Shown: positions 12,801 through 24,544, counted from the stretch's first letter. The stretch: 64,000 nucleotides of DNA from Laburnicola sp. R22_1 (GCA_014281115.1 JACONQ010000014.1:2294001-2358000), one strand, 5' to 3'. The notes: generated by a model from the letters alone, not told the origin. A program made the numbers and translations.

Positions 12801-14596
12801 ACCAAATTGAAAAATTACCCATAGGAACACCACAGCCAGATTAACACGCTGTGCTATAGGCAGCCGCCTTCCTTGCAGGTACACTCGCAGGAAGTAGAGG
12901 CAAATATAAGGGGAAGCCACTTAACAAAGCTTAATTTAATTGCATGCTCACAGCAGGCAAGAAACCCTATTAAAGTCAACTGCCGGAACCTCCATTATGC
13001 AGAACCTAGATAGATAATCATCCGTTATTCGAAATGTGGAAGGATGCCAAGCGATCCCATCTACAAAGTCACAAAGAAATGAGGTCTTAGAGCGAGGTGC
13101 CCACAGCCTTAGTGCGATCACGCAGTTACTAGATTCTTAACTATATGTGGGTATATACCTACAAACTTAATAAACATCACAGATTATAGAAGTGCAAGGC
13201 AAGGCTAGTAGTGCGCGGAGATTAACAACGCCATCTCACTACACAGGATACCTATGCCGCAACACTCACAGGTAGATCATTTCGCCTGCTTATGTCAACA
13301 GCGGCTCGGTTTGACCTAGAGCTAAGCCAGTACGACGTTACTAACGCCTTTGTCCACACGAACCTGGACAGAGAAATCTACATGCGGATGCCCTAAAGTT
13401 ATACCCAAAGAGGCACCATCCTACAGTTGCACAAGGCACTGTATGGCTTACACATCTCACCACTACTGTGGCAGAGAGAATTCACTAGTGCGCTTAAGGA
13501 TCTCGGTTTTACCGCAGTCCCACACGAACCTTGCTGTATAATCAAAGACAGCATTATTATCTTCTTCTATGTAGACGACCTCATCGTCGCATACTCGAAA
13601 GATCAAAAGCACGCTGCCAATGCAGTGATAAAAAAGATAGGTACAAAGTTCACCCTGACTGGTGGTAACGATCTACAGTGGTTCCTAGGCATTGAAGTTG
13701 TTAGAGACCGTGCCAACAGGCAACTCTGGTTATCACAGAGGTCCTATGTGGACAAGATCAGTCGTCTAATCAACTAACGCGACCTTAAACACGATACCCT
13801 AATGTTAGCAGTCGAACTGTTACCTTAAGAAGGACTCGCCACAATAGCAAAGATTAATTAGTACTAGCGGAAAGTGGGATTAATCCTCTACGCTGCAGTA
13901 ACTACGCGCCCAGACATAGCTTTTGCAAGCTCCTAATTATCGCGCTTCCTTTCAAACCCCAGCAACAACCATTATAACGCCGCCGACCGCGTACTGCTAT
14001 ACCTATCATCCACCCGATCACTAGGGCTACGATTTGGAGGAGCAGACACTTACAAGGTTGCGAGCGACGCGTTGTTTGCAGACAACACCCTTAATAGAAA
14101 GAGCTTATAGGGGTATATTATTAAATTGTTTAGTGGCCTTATCGCCTAGAAGGCAAACAAACAAGACACTGTTACTACTTTAACAACTAAAGCTAAGTTG
14201 CTAGCACTTTTACAAGTTGCAAAAGAGGCACTGTTTACAGCTTGGTTAATTGATAAACTTAAGATTAAACTGTCGCTATTAACAATTACTATTAATTACG
14301 ACAACCAACAAACTATTCGACTTGTTACTAAGGAAATCGCCAAATTGCAAACTAAGCTTAGGCATGTCGACATACACAATTATTGGCTTCGACAAGAAGT
14401 AGTACGTGGAGCTATCAAAGTCCAGTACTAGCAATTAGAAGAAATGGCAGCAGATAGTCTTACAAAAGCTCTGCCAGCCGCCACATAGACTAAGTTCTTG
14501 AATCAACTAGGACTTAAAGACGTTAGGGGAAGGATTACCGACTAAGAGGCCAACCTCGACGAGTTAGAAGACAGGATGGAAGCTTTTGAACTATAA
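9803..14596 (+). pseudogene. Copia B Gag-Pol polyprotein, one frame with nonsense codons
   Basis: A single frame of 1598 codons runs from ATG (9803) to TAA (14594-14596). Gag (MSLLTLRDPIVILTNY) is followed by a zinc-knuckle-like CPACEQRHSLKDC (about 10817). Next come protease LNSGTTCHIFND (about 11165), pre-integrase HKQLGHPGPQ (about 11617) with CDACGRSKLRR, integrase, RT with FFYVDDLIVAY (about 13560), and RNase H TTLTTKAKLLAL (about 14175). Nonsense codons, mostly TAA/TAG, interrupt it about every 100 residues. The longest open stretches are 10679-10981, 13427-13777 and 14198-14431. No frameshift is visible. The YVDD catalytic motif is intact. Confidence 0.93.
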
Positions 14597-14661
14597 GCAA
14601 TAGTACAACTGCGCAAGAGATAGTTCAGCTTGGCCCTCTGAGGATCCAAGCTGAGGGGGTG

Positions 14662-14979
14662 TGTCAGATATCAGGTCACTGGAAATCACTGTGATTTCAC
14701 TATGAAATCCAGTAGTCACGTGCGTCCGATCACATAGTCTCCTTATGACGACAGTTAGTGTAACTTAGAGTGATTTCACTGTAAGATCACTGTGAAATAC
14801 ACAAAGGAGACTGGCGTACTACTGTTACACTACTCCGCACTATTACTAGTGCGTCTTAGCGCTAGATAGATATTGCGTACGATAGCTGAGCTTCTCCGAC
14901 AGAGATCACTCGACAATCAATTCATCATCAAATCCATCACTTTCATCTCATCTCATTAAAGATACTTACGTATCTGACA
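14662..14979 (+). repeat. 3' LTR of Copia B
   Basis: 318 bp, preceded by the polypurine tract GCTGAGGGGGTG (14650-14661). It aligns end to end with the 5' LTR with nine transitions. Confidence 0.95.
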
Positions 14980-16240
14980 GGAGTAGGGGTATGTGAGTTC
15001 TTAATTCGTAGGATTTAAGACCTTAGTCTCTTTACCTTCCATATCTCCTCTTATAGATCTAAATTATTTCTAATCCTATATTATACTATATCTATAAAGC
15101 TAGGTTGTGGCCTAAACTACTCTAGTGTATGTTTCGAATATGCGTAGAAGCAGTCTTTTAGACTATGCCTTTATCAATAAGCAGGGCATTTTTTGCCTTT
15201 AACTGCCGTTATATCCTCTATTAAGAACTGCTTAGATATAGTACTTTAACCAAAGGATTGTTTTTATTAAGGTCTCCCCTGTCCACGTTAGTTATTTGTG
15301 GAAGATGGCGCGTCTTTGGCAGCGTAAGAGGCGTTCCTATTAGTGCCTAGAGTGGATACACCACTAGTAGCGAGAGATAGCTTACTAGCAGCAAAGGCGC
15401 CCCTATGCTATTTGCCCTTAATTAGGTAGAGTATTGCTATATATTCTTAAAAGCGTTTTATTATCTCCTTCCTTGTTATATCTGCATCTTGGCATCTAGT
15501 TTCTTAAAAGGACACGCCCTAGGTGGGGGCAGCCTTTATAATCGCAGTTAGAAAGTCCTTTATAGTATTATGGATTAATTGTACTTTAGCGATATTGTTT
15601 GTCTCTGCTTCTATAGCTGCCTAATTATACTTAGTTAGCTAGGTATCCCAGTTTAAGAGTTGTCTTATCGGCTTAAGAGCCTGTAGGTATCGCGCTCTTG
15701 CCCTATTCTGCTTGTCTTCCTTATTAACGTCTACTATCTGCGTTAGAGATTTAATCTATTACTAGATCTGCTCTTTAGGCTTATAGTAGTTACGTTGTAG
15801 GTATTGCGACATAGTTAATTAGATATAGATAATTACTTTCTTAAGACTTATTTTCTCCTCTTAGTATTCCTTATCCTTAATCTTATAGTCCTTAAGCTGT
15901 ATCTTATAGAACTTAATGTCCTCCTTATATGCCTTAAGGCCTAAATTTAATAGCTCTAATAGGCGTGTTGGAGGGTTTTATTAATTGTTATTGTTTACGC
16001 GGATAATCGGCTAGTAACTTGCTATTTCTAGCGGCAATAGTGGTGTCGGCTTTTTGCGTGGGAGTTTGGCTCTATCTGAATTAATAATGGGCCATATATC
16101 TATTAGCTCGTATTGCGCTTTTAGCTGTAGCAGCCATGGTGTATAGTTAGTGTAATTAGTTAACACAATTATTAAGTCGCGGAGCGTTAACAGCGACATT
16201 ATCTTTTCTTAAGGTTAATTAAGGCAGTAAGACTCTTAAT

Positions 16241-16403
16241 TATTAGATTTGAGCACTATTTGAGCTCATTAAGATGGGGGGTCTAATAGATAAGATGGAT
16301 GAACAGTTGTATTGTGTGTTCTGTAACTTGTTGGCTCCAGGTCTAATTTAGAGGGTAGAGCCGACCACGTGCCCTCGTTTAGCAATACGGCTCTAATTTA
16401 ACA
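16241..16403 (-). repeat. 5' LTR and adjacent primer site of Copia A2
   Basis: The 163-bp LTR is the partner of 5710-5872; its inner end reads TATTAGATT, a G to A change from TGTTAGATT. The adjacent 16223-16240 (plus-strand reading GGCAGTAAGACTCTTAAT) is the complement of the primer-binding site. It matches a lysine tRNA 5' half ending at position 39. Confidence 0.92.
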
Positions 16404-16451
16404 TCTATAGAGTCTATTAACGCTTAAAAAAGGCTGGGCTGTATCTTAATA

Positions 16452-16631
16452 TGTAAGATAGTGGAGATCACAGTAATTTATAGTGATATGGATTAACTAT
16501 AAGAAAAGAGGTGTGTTATTACTATGGAGGACCGAGGGCCTGAAGGTGTATGGGTGAGGCTAGGCATAAGGTTATTCCGGCCGAGGTTATGTGACTAAGG
16601 ACCGACTATATAGCCATGTGGTAGTCTTACA
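16452..16631 (-). repeat. 3' LTR of Copia D
   Basis: 180-bp LTR, followed inward by CACCCCCTTTA, the complement of the polypurine tract. Confidence 0.92.
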
Positions 16632-18150
16632 CACCCCCTTTAGATTGCCAACAGTAGTGATCTGAGAGATGCCAGGTCCTGAGTTAAAATAGGTATGCGT
16701 GGCGATAAGAAATAAAGTTAAAATGGCGCGATAGGTAACAAACAACTCCCAACCTTAGTAAGGGGAAAAAAAAGGAGCTGTTAGTAGGTTCTTATGTGGG
16801 CTGCTTGCTATAAAAGTTACTCTAAAACACTATAACAATAGTGTGAGTAAGCTAAAAGGTGTTAGACTAGAGGGGCGCGTAGCTATGTGCCTTATTAATA
16901 TAGTGTTGGACTAGAGGGGCGCGTGGCTATATGCCTTATTAATAGTGTAAAATATAGTGATTTTGTGGACTGTAAGTGTAAGGATAGGGTAAGATTTATT
17001 AGTCACCTAAACCGCCAGGATAGGGTAAGACTAATAGGTTACCTAAGCCGTCTATGTGTGGGTTAGCGTCTAAGTGTCCTTAGCATATAGCTTGTAATAG
17101 TAGATTAGGTCTATTTTAATATAAAATTACTATAAGAAAGCAGTCTGCCTAGGTACTAGCGTAAATAATTGTAACTGTTCTATATAGCTAGGCTAGCAAG
17201 TAAGGGCGTACCTTATAGGAGAGCCTAGTCTTAAAATAAGAAAAGGTGGGTCCTAGTCTAGTGCTAAGGTCTGCCTGTGTTCGTTATTAATATAAGCTGT
17301 CTTAATAACTCTAGTGTAATTGACTCTAGCGTAAGTGGGCGGAACCACTCTATATAGCTGCGCTAGCACAAGGAGATAGAACTCCTTGCTAATATCTAGA
17401 CTTGTGCCTTAGGTGTGTAGGTACTAAGAGAACTAATCTGTAGAATAGGTAGCTAATCTACCTAGATATAGACAGTTATTAGCTATTATTAACTTCTTAA
17501 TAGACAGTGCTTTACGTTAGACGTTAAAATTCTTCTCGTTAGAGCTGTGATACAACACGTGTAAGGTCTTATTACTATAAAATATAGGGAAAGTAGGGTG
17601 CTAGAATAGAGCAGTGCTTAGGGGTAATATTAGACTAGAGGGGCGCGTAGCCATGTGCCTTATTAATATGTAGAGATGGAGGAGTATTAGACTAGAGGAG
17701 CGCGTAGCTATAGGCCTTATTAACACAGTAAAATATAGTAATTCTAGAGACTATGGGCGTAGGGATAGGGTAAGATTTATAGGTTACCTAAACCGCCAAT
17801 ATTCTACTATAAGGTCGTAGAGGTGTAAGAGCTTAAAGACTCTACTTATTTATTTGTAATTTGCTTTGGAATAGGCTTAAGTTATAAGAGCTTTAACTAT
17901 TCCTAATACTTCTGTTTAGGTAGAAGTTTTATAAGGCTATTAGCGGGCTAAGAGTTAGTTTTAATATAAGCGGGAGTAATAGTTCCTTATAGTGCCTATT
18001 CCTATAACTAATAGTGGTGTATATCCACGTGTTAAAGGGTTGTCTTTAGCTAAGGGGGCTCTATAACTAGTAGACAAATTGTCTATTTATTATTACAGTA
18101 CATAGAGGGTTGTTCCTTAAAGTCTAGGTAGAGATTATTAAAGATTCTGA
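16632..18150. repeat. Repeat-bearing 3' non-coding region of Copia D
   Basis: No coding sequence is seen. A roughly 40-bp unit starting GACTAGAGGGGCGCGTAGC and ending CCTTATTAATA occurs four times: twice in tandem near 16862-16945 and twice near 17629-17725. Each pair is followed by the same block containing GGATAGGGTAAGA and CACCTAAACCGCC (16980-17050 and 17765-17805). So a segment of about 190 bp is duplicated about 770 bp apart. Within the first block the GGATAGGGTAAGA segment is itself doubled. The function is unknown. Confidence 0.75.
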
Positions 18151-21100
18151 ACCACTAGTAGTACTTAGTGTACCCTGTAGAGAGTGAGATGAGTTTGGCT
18201 TTAGTAGTTAACTTAACAACACAGCGTTAGAGTGTTGCTTTCTAGTTAATTAGACCGCTAAATAGGAAGAAGATATAGCCTTGTAAGAACTTACGGGTTG
18301 CCTTATAATTAGCGTAAGACGCGTTAGTTGCGCTATAGAAGTCAGTCTCTTCGGTATCTTTTTAATAGAGATGCGGAGTAGTGTAGCCTATAGAGTAGTG
18401 CAGTGCCAGGTTCTAGGAGTAATATAGGTATGCGAGGCACTAATATGTAGCTAATAAGTATTTAGGGCCAGGGTTGGTAAGAAATTTAGCTAATTTTAAA
18501 TAAGCTTTAGCGATATCTAGACGTGTAGCACTAGCGGCGTAGCCGATAGATCTAACTATCTGGGAATAATAATAAGATGCGTCCTTGTTCTTAGACTCTG
18601 TTGATGGTACAAGCTCCTTAAAAGGTAGAGGTAAAGCAGGTGCCTTAGTCCAGGACAACTTTTAAGGTACTTGGTATTTAGCGTAGATTTTCTAGATGTA
18701 GTCACGTTGTAACAACTAAAGATAACTATTGTCGCGGTCTCTATGTGTGGTAATACTATAGAAAGTAGAGTTCTCTTAGCCTTACAAGTTAGTAATTTTA
18801 TACTATTTAATAAGCTTGCGTTTAAAGGCGTTAAGAAAGGATAAATAACCTAGAAGGGCCATAGTAATAATGTCGTCCACGTAAAAGAAGACGATAATGC
18901 GATTATCTCTTTATAGACAGGGTGTGTTAAGTACTAGTAATAGACCAAAGCTCTTAAGTGTAGTTGTAAAGTCTTTATACTAGAGTAGTGGTAACGTCTT
19001 AAGGCTATAAAGGGCGCGATAAAGTTGCCAGTAGTGCCCGCTATTATAGAAACCTTCTAGTTAAAAGGTGTAAATAGGTTTGGGGAGTTTGGCGTTAGTA
19101 AAAGTATTAAAAGCGTTATATTAACGTATGTCTATGTTAAAGTAGACGGCAATTGCTATAAGAGCGCGGAATATTCGTATAGTAAAAGTAGTAGCATGGG
19201 TGTTACCTATAATAGTCTGCAAGTCTTCTCTTATAATAATTCTTGCTGTAAACTTGGCTAGATAGCCTTAATTAAATTTGTATGTGAAGACCTACATAAG
19301 TGGCAAGACTTTAGTGCTTAGAGAAAGCTCTAAGAGCGGAATCTTAGTGTATGTCTCCTTTCTAGTAATAGTATTTAGCTTCTTCTTTGCAGCTGCCATA
19401 AAGCCTTCTCTAAACTATATAGGGAGTTTTAGGACATCATTCCAAAATTAAGGCAGGGGCGGAAGCTAGTCTCTGTGGACTCGCCGTGATAGTGCGATTG
19501 ATTAGGGCACTTTGTCTAGTAGTGAGGCTAACGCGAACGTGTTTTAATAAGTCTAGATAGCGTTAGTAGTAGAATTTTGTGTGCGTTTGGATAACACATT
19601 AGTAGTTTAGAGATGGGTATTGGTTCTATATTGCTTTTTTTGCGTAGGAGGTCCCATTAATATAGGTGTAGGGGACGCAGAGGACTAAGAGAGCGTTGGC
19701 GGTGTAGCTAGTACTAACATTAGCGGCGCGGAGGTCTAATTAACTATAGAAACTAGTAAAGGGTATGCATCTCTGCCACGGTATACATTATAAGCTTAGC
19801 CTAATTTCTTGCCTGCGAGTAGAGTTTTAGTAGAAAGAATAGATAGCTTAGCATCTTTATGTACTTCCTTATTAGAATCTTCCTACTCACTTTCTAATTC
19901 TTTAATCTTAATATTGTCGATGGCTTAATCTAACTAAATGCTAAGTAGGCTCTCTTTATTAGTGGACCTAAAGAATAGTTCTTTATTAAAGGTAATATCT
20001 CTTATTTAAAAAACCTTGCCTCTGTGTCCGCGGGATACAGCTTTTAGTACCCATATATAGTAGATATTATATGAGTCTACGCCTACTAAGTAACTAATAA
20101 GCGCCCTTGGGGAAAGCTTATCTATTTAGGAAATCTTCTTGCGAAGGTAATATACTCTATATCTATAGATGCGTAAATAAGCGATAGAGGGCAGTTTGCC
20201 GTGTGCAGCCTTAAATAGTGTAGTCTAGTTTAATAATTTAATAGGAGTCTAATTGAGTAGATATGCCGCATAGACGTACATCTCTTCGCACAGATAAAGT
20301 GGAAGGTTAGACATAGTCCTAAGTAATTAAGACACAGTAATTAGCATCTTTCCTAACTATTCTATATGGCCTAATTATTCTATAGTGTTAGGAGACTAGA
20401 GCTATATAGTAATGCCTTGTTATTTGTAGTGCTTAACTACACTAAGGTTATTCTAAAACCTATAAGCTCTCTCTCTGTCTATTAGTACAAACACTAGGCT
20501 AGCATTGTAGCGGCGTTTAATATGTCTGTCTATAAGTTTAAAGACTCTATCTAGAATATCTGTAGATTAATTAGGTATGCCATACACTATATAGGTCTTA
20601 GAGACAAGATAGTAACTATAAAAGATGTACTAGTTGCCCACAAGAGATTTAGCATTAAGTGCAATAATATTAATAGTAATAGCTTTAAATACACACACAG
20701 GTTAGTGCTCTCTATTAGATCTCTATAAGATAATCTATAAAGCCTTATTAACTCTGTATTATTCGTAGTCTTGTGTACTAGGGGGAGAAGATGTAAGCGA
20801 AGCTATGCCAGCAACGTTGTGACTTAGTTTCTCTATTAATTTAGCTCTAGCATAGCCTATTAAGACGTGTGCGTAAAGACCGGATAACGTGCGGTTAGGT
20901 AGTAGTGTAATAGAGGGTTTCTTATAGCTCCTTTTATTGGCAAGCACTAGGAAAGGTCTATTAGTGTGGTTCTCTAGTGGTGCTGAGGGAGACTGTTAGT
21001 CCACTAGAACATAGTGACCGCCTATAAATTTAACTATTGCCTAGATAGGATTCTTAGTGCCATCCTTTGTGTACAGGCATTCACGCCCTAAGTTAAAGTA

Positions 21101-22675
21101 GATATCTTTTTCTCTAAGCCTTAAGAGCGACACTAGTAAGATAATAAAGCCTGGACATAAGGTAACATTCCTTAATATAGTCCTTATAGGTCCACCTAGT
21201 GTCTGAATTTCGATGTCGTATTTACCCCATGCGGCGATTTTCACTAAGTCTTCTTTACAACTAATTCTTTTGTCTAGTATTATAGAACAAATCTATATAA
21301 ACTTATTGGGCTTATTACAGACGTGTATGTCCGAACCATAATTAAGGATCTAAGAGTGACAGAGTACTAAGGTCAAATATTGCTTATTGCTTATTATAAG
21401 GTATTTTGTTACGTATGCCTATTTGTATTCTCTATTAGAGGCTTAGTTGCCAGCGTTAATATAACCTGTAAGTGTAACGCGATTTTGCTTTGCCTTCTCT
21501 CTTATTTGTATTTTATTAAGTAGCTTAGCCTGTCTAGTAACTTTACTATATCTTTAAATGGCTTCGACGTAAGCTAGGTTAATTTTAAACCTAATTCCTT
21601 GCAGCCAGGTGCAGATGTATAGACAAGCTCCCTATTATGGGTTACCTAGGTGGGCGTCGCCTTTACTATAAGAACAAGACTTTCTTTGTAAACTACTAGC
21701 GATTTTAGTGTTAGTGTGCTTTCTATTATTCTAAAGTCCTTCCACATTGTTTAAAGGTGTTAAGCTATAGCTCTAATTTCTCGCATCTATATAGTAAGAA
21801 GACTATACTCTATTAAGCGCGGTATAGATAGTGCCTTATATGTTGCCCTTATTTGAGCTGTGTAGGTACGGCGTCGTTTAGTAGTGTTAAATAAGCGCTG
21901 TAATAGATATCTTGTTGGGTATACTTAGTAATAGTGTAGGGACTATAATAAGTTGCTCTAGTGTAACAACAACGCCTATGCGATTAATAACAGCTAGTAT
22001 AGTGTAGACTATTAAAGCTAGTAGATTAAGTTCTATATTAATATATACTAAATAGGCCTTATAAACTTTCTTATTTATTATTGCTGCAAACCCTAAATTA
22101 ATAGCGTGAAAGACCTTAAGAAGATCGAGCTAGGGAGCGAAACCCTGAATAGCTGGAACCTTTAGTTTAATGGCCTTGTTAAGATGAATTTGGAAGTTAT
22201 TTATCTAGTCCTTAATTAACTAGCGACTAGGCGTATACTTCTTCGCCTTATTATATTAATAGTCTGCTTCTTCTTGTTTTATAACTATTGGTTTTAAGTA
22301 GTTTTTATAAAGGAACCTAATTTATTCTGCGATAGTGTAGTTAGCAGGCATAGAAATTAGTATGTTATCTCTTACTATACTTGTAATGTGGCTTTTAAGC
22401 TTGCTTAGCAATTTCTCGCGTTTTTATTTACGCTTGTATTTCTCTTTCCACACTGCAATATTGAGGTTTTTATTAGGGTTGGATTTAACGTCTTCTGGCA
22501 CCGCAAGGTTTGTAGTCTCTGGGTTAACGTATTTTAGAACGCGTAGTGTGCGCGCGGTACGTTTAAAAACTGTGTACCATGGTTTAAAGTTGTCCATCCC
22601 TTTTAGTATAACTTTTTTATTCTTTGGCATTGCCATTATAATGCGTTTGCGATGACTTTTCGCGTGTTTAGCCAC
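18150..22675 (-). pseudogene. Copia D Gag-Pol polyprotein, degraded
   Basis: Read leftwards from about 22675. The Gag start is basic (MAKHAKSHRKRIIMAMPKNKK) and includes FKPWYTVFKRTARTLRVLKY. A protease-region fragment lies at 21041-21244, a pre-integrase-like LYAHVLIGYARAKLIEKL at 20759-20947, and the integrase after it. The RT keeps an intact FFYVDDIITMA (about 18865-18895). The RT/RNase H linker lies at 18440-18658 (SIGYAASATRLDIAKAYLKL), with VKLTTKAKL near 18200. Many stops and some ambiguous joints mean the exact ends are uncertain. Confidence 0.85.
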
Positions 22676-22858
22676 TAGTGTAGGCTTTTTATTGTAATTT
22701 AGAGTCTTACTATGTTTTATAGTAATTTATAGTAACTATAATTATGGTTTTGCAAATGACTTTTCGCGTTATTATTGTGAAAACTCTACTCTGGTCCGTG
22801 CGAGCGATAATGTGGCAGCAGGACTAACTAGTAAGGAGTTTTAGAGGGTGCGTAATAA

Positions 22859-22879
22859 GCGTTGTACTAGGCTTATAAC
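22859..22879 (-). other. Primer-binding site of Copia D, half-tRNA Ile(UAU) type
   Basis: The plus-strand text next to the LTR ends TACTAGGCTTATAAC. Read as tRNA this is an anticodon stem ending in G31, loop CTTATAA with anticodon TAT, then C39. The primer-binding site is therefore the complement of an isoleucine tRNA 5' half ending at nucleotide 39. That is the same end point as in the lysine-type sites of the other Copia families. The tRNA identity is an inference. Confidence 0.6.
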
Positions 22880-23059
22880 TGTAAGATAGTAGAGATTATA
22901 GTAATTTATAGTAATATGGGTTAACTATAAGAAAAGAGGTGTGTTATTACTATGGAGGACTGAGGGCCTAAAGGTGTATGGGTGAGGCTAGGCATAAGGT
23001 TATTCTGGCCGAGGTTATGTAACTAAGGACCAACCATACAGCCATGCGGCAGTCTTATA
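22880..23059 (-). repeat. 5' LTR of Copia D
   Basis: 180-bp LTR matching 16452-16631. The outer end reads GTCTTATA instead of GTCTTACA, a CpA to TpA change. Confidence 0.92.
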
Positions 23060-24385
23060 TAATATTAACAAGTGCGAGTTCGCGATTAAGAAGGTTAAAT
23101 ACCTAGGACTTATTCTTACTATTAATAGTATTAAGATAGATCCCGCCAAGATCCGCGTTATAACTAAATGGCAGCTCCCCACTAACGTGCGTAAGGTGTA
23201 GTTGTTTCTAGGATTTGCGAACTTTTATAGGCGATTTATTATTAGCTACTTAAGCTTAGCAAGGGCGCTAACAGACCTAACCCGCAAAGAGGCTTCTGCG
23301 GAGTTCCCTCTTAACCCGTAAGGCCCCGCCGCCAAAGCATTTAAGCAGCTTAAGAACGCGTTTATAATAGTCCTAATCCTGGCATATTTTAACCTAGATC
23401 TAGAAACATAGGTTAAGACAAACGTGTTAGACTTTGTTATTATCACAGCCTTATCTTAGATATATAAGGGCGCCCTGCGTCCTATTACCTTTATATCTAT
23501 AAAAATAATACTAGTAAAGTACAACTACGCAATTTATAACAAGAAACTTCTCGTAATTATTAAGGCTTTTAAAGACTAGCGACCCAAGCTATCTAATAGG
23601 TTGCTTATTAATGTGATATTAGACTACAAAGCACTAGAGTAGTTTATAACTACAAAATAGTTAAACTATTATTAGGCTCGCTAGGCGGAATTTCTCTCTA
23701 AGTTTAACTTTAAGATTACTTACTAGCTGGGTAGACAGAATAGAAAGCCCAATTCTCTTATCTATTGTTTAGGTAACTTGCTACGCAACGTACTAGACAA
23801 TTGTCTTTAACACTAAGCGTAAACAATCCTTACACTCGACTATATTAAACCTGCCCCGCTAGTAGTTATATCTAAACCTATCTTAAAGATAGTTACACTA
23901 CTTATAGAGCGTTCTACTAAAGAAGTATTACACGCTACTTACCTCGCATAAATGCTAGTAGGAATAAAGAAGTTAGTAGTTAGCCTTACTACGAGGTTAT
24001 ACTATCTTAGTAAGGAGAGACCTATTAAAGATAGGATAGTTAATAACGGCCCTCTAGAGAGTCGCGAGGCCACTTTGCTAGGATAGACGAAGTTGCTAAG
24101 TAAGAATCCCTCTATATAAAGTCACGTTAGTATAATAGACTAGTTAAAACAGGCAACTACTAGGGATCCTATCCTATAATAAATTGTTATGGCAAAGCAA
24201 TAGGGCATATAATATCTCCTAGTAGTAGTAATATATAACCACAATGTTAAGGTAGAATTATAAGACTATAACGTTACTAATAGTTTGGTGTTTTTCTAGA
24301 AATAGATTTTTATCCCCTTTAATAATATCCTTCGTACGGATATTGTACGGTCGTGTTATAAACCTCTAAGAGCAGGACACGTAGA
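23060..24385 (+). pseudogene. Gypsy-1 fragment: end of RT, RNase H, start of integrase
   Basis: This continues the short piece 16404-16451 after Copia D. It reads NKCEFAIKKVKYLGLIL, then FLGFANFYRRFI, then an RNase H region. It ends near GCAGGACACGTAG, the Gly-His-Val-Gly start of the integrase zinc-binding region, where chromovirus E inserted. Several TAA/TAG stops break it. Confidence 0.8.
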
Positions 24386-24544
24386 TGTTAGGGTTCGGGC
24401 CCGCGATAGTTGGGATAAAGGTAAGTTAATTCCTAGTACATGAAATACTGCTATGCCAAATGGGTGCTGCCGAGCTAACGCCAAATCGGGCCTAGCGCCG
24501 GATCAACGTTGTTCCGGGCCGGGTGCCGCCATGGATCCATAACA
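24386..24544 (-). repeat. 3' LTR of chromovirus E
   Basis: 159-bp LTR, followed inward by CTACCCCCCCTTT, the complement of the polypurine tract. It lacks 26 bp that the other LTR has after GCTATGCCAA. Confidence 0.92.

Larger units (their letters stand above)
9449..14979 (+). mobile_element. Copia element B, full length (5531 bp), nested in A2
   Basis: The element has 318-bp LTRs, terminal inverted repeats TGTCAGATA/TATCTGACA, and a perfect 5-bp target duplication GGAGT at 9444-9448 and 14980-14984. It sits inside Copia A2, so it is younger than A2. The two LTRs differ at nine positions by my alignment. All nine are transitions of the CpA/TpG to TpA kind, so the differences record RIP and not age alone. 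Clearly less damaged than A2. Confidence 0.97.
5924..16199 (-). pseudogene. Copia A2 Gag-Pol polyprotein, RIP-inactivated and interrupted by Copia B
   Basis: The start codon at 16199 opens with MSLLTLRDLIIVLTNY, the same Gag start as Copia B. Coding runs leftwards to 14985, breaks for Copia B, and resumes at 9448 with protease, pre-integrase (GVRIKGITTVQCDACGRAKSKR around 8750-8845), integrase, RT and RNase H, ending with TAA at 5924-5926. With the insert removed it is 1580 codons in one frame. I saw many TAA/TAG stops but no indel. Gag and Pol share one frame, so no programmed frameshift is needed. Confidence 0.9.
5710..16403 (-). mobile_element. Copia element A2, full length, with Copia B nested inside
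   Basis: This complete Copia element on the minus strand has two 163-bp LTRs and a perfect 5-bp target duplication, TCTAT, at 5705-5709 and 16404-16408. After removing nested Copia B (9449-14979 plus one copy of its duplication) its length is 5158 bp. The polyprotein frame from 16199 to 5924 is then a whole number of codons (4740 nt), which supports both sets of boundaries. It belongs to the A1 family but lies in the opposite orientation and is strongly RIP-mutated. Confidence 0.95.
16452..23059 (-). mobile_element. Copia element D, full length (6608 bp)
   Basis: The minus-strand Copia element has 180-bp LTRs (TGTAAGATA ... GTCTTACA) and a perfect 5-bp target duplication TAATA at 16447-16451 and 23060-23064. 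It is inserted in the Gypsy-1 RT: GLYLN before it joins to INKCEFAIKKVKYLG after it. It is a different lineage from A, B and C. It is longer, has a different primer site (tRNA-Ile) and carries about 1.5 kb of non-coding, repeat-bearing sequence between the polyprotein end and the 3' LTR. Confidence 0.95.

Noticed and set aside
16862..17725. CRISPR-like spaced repeats in Copia D
   Set aside because: Only four units, irregular spacing, inside a eukaryotic retrotransposon. CRISPR is not expected in fungi.
22362..22655. 97-codon plus-strand frame with hydrophobic residues
   Set aside because: It is the reverse strand of the Copia D Gag start (22424-22675, minus), which has the better support.
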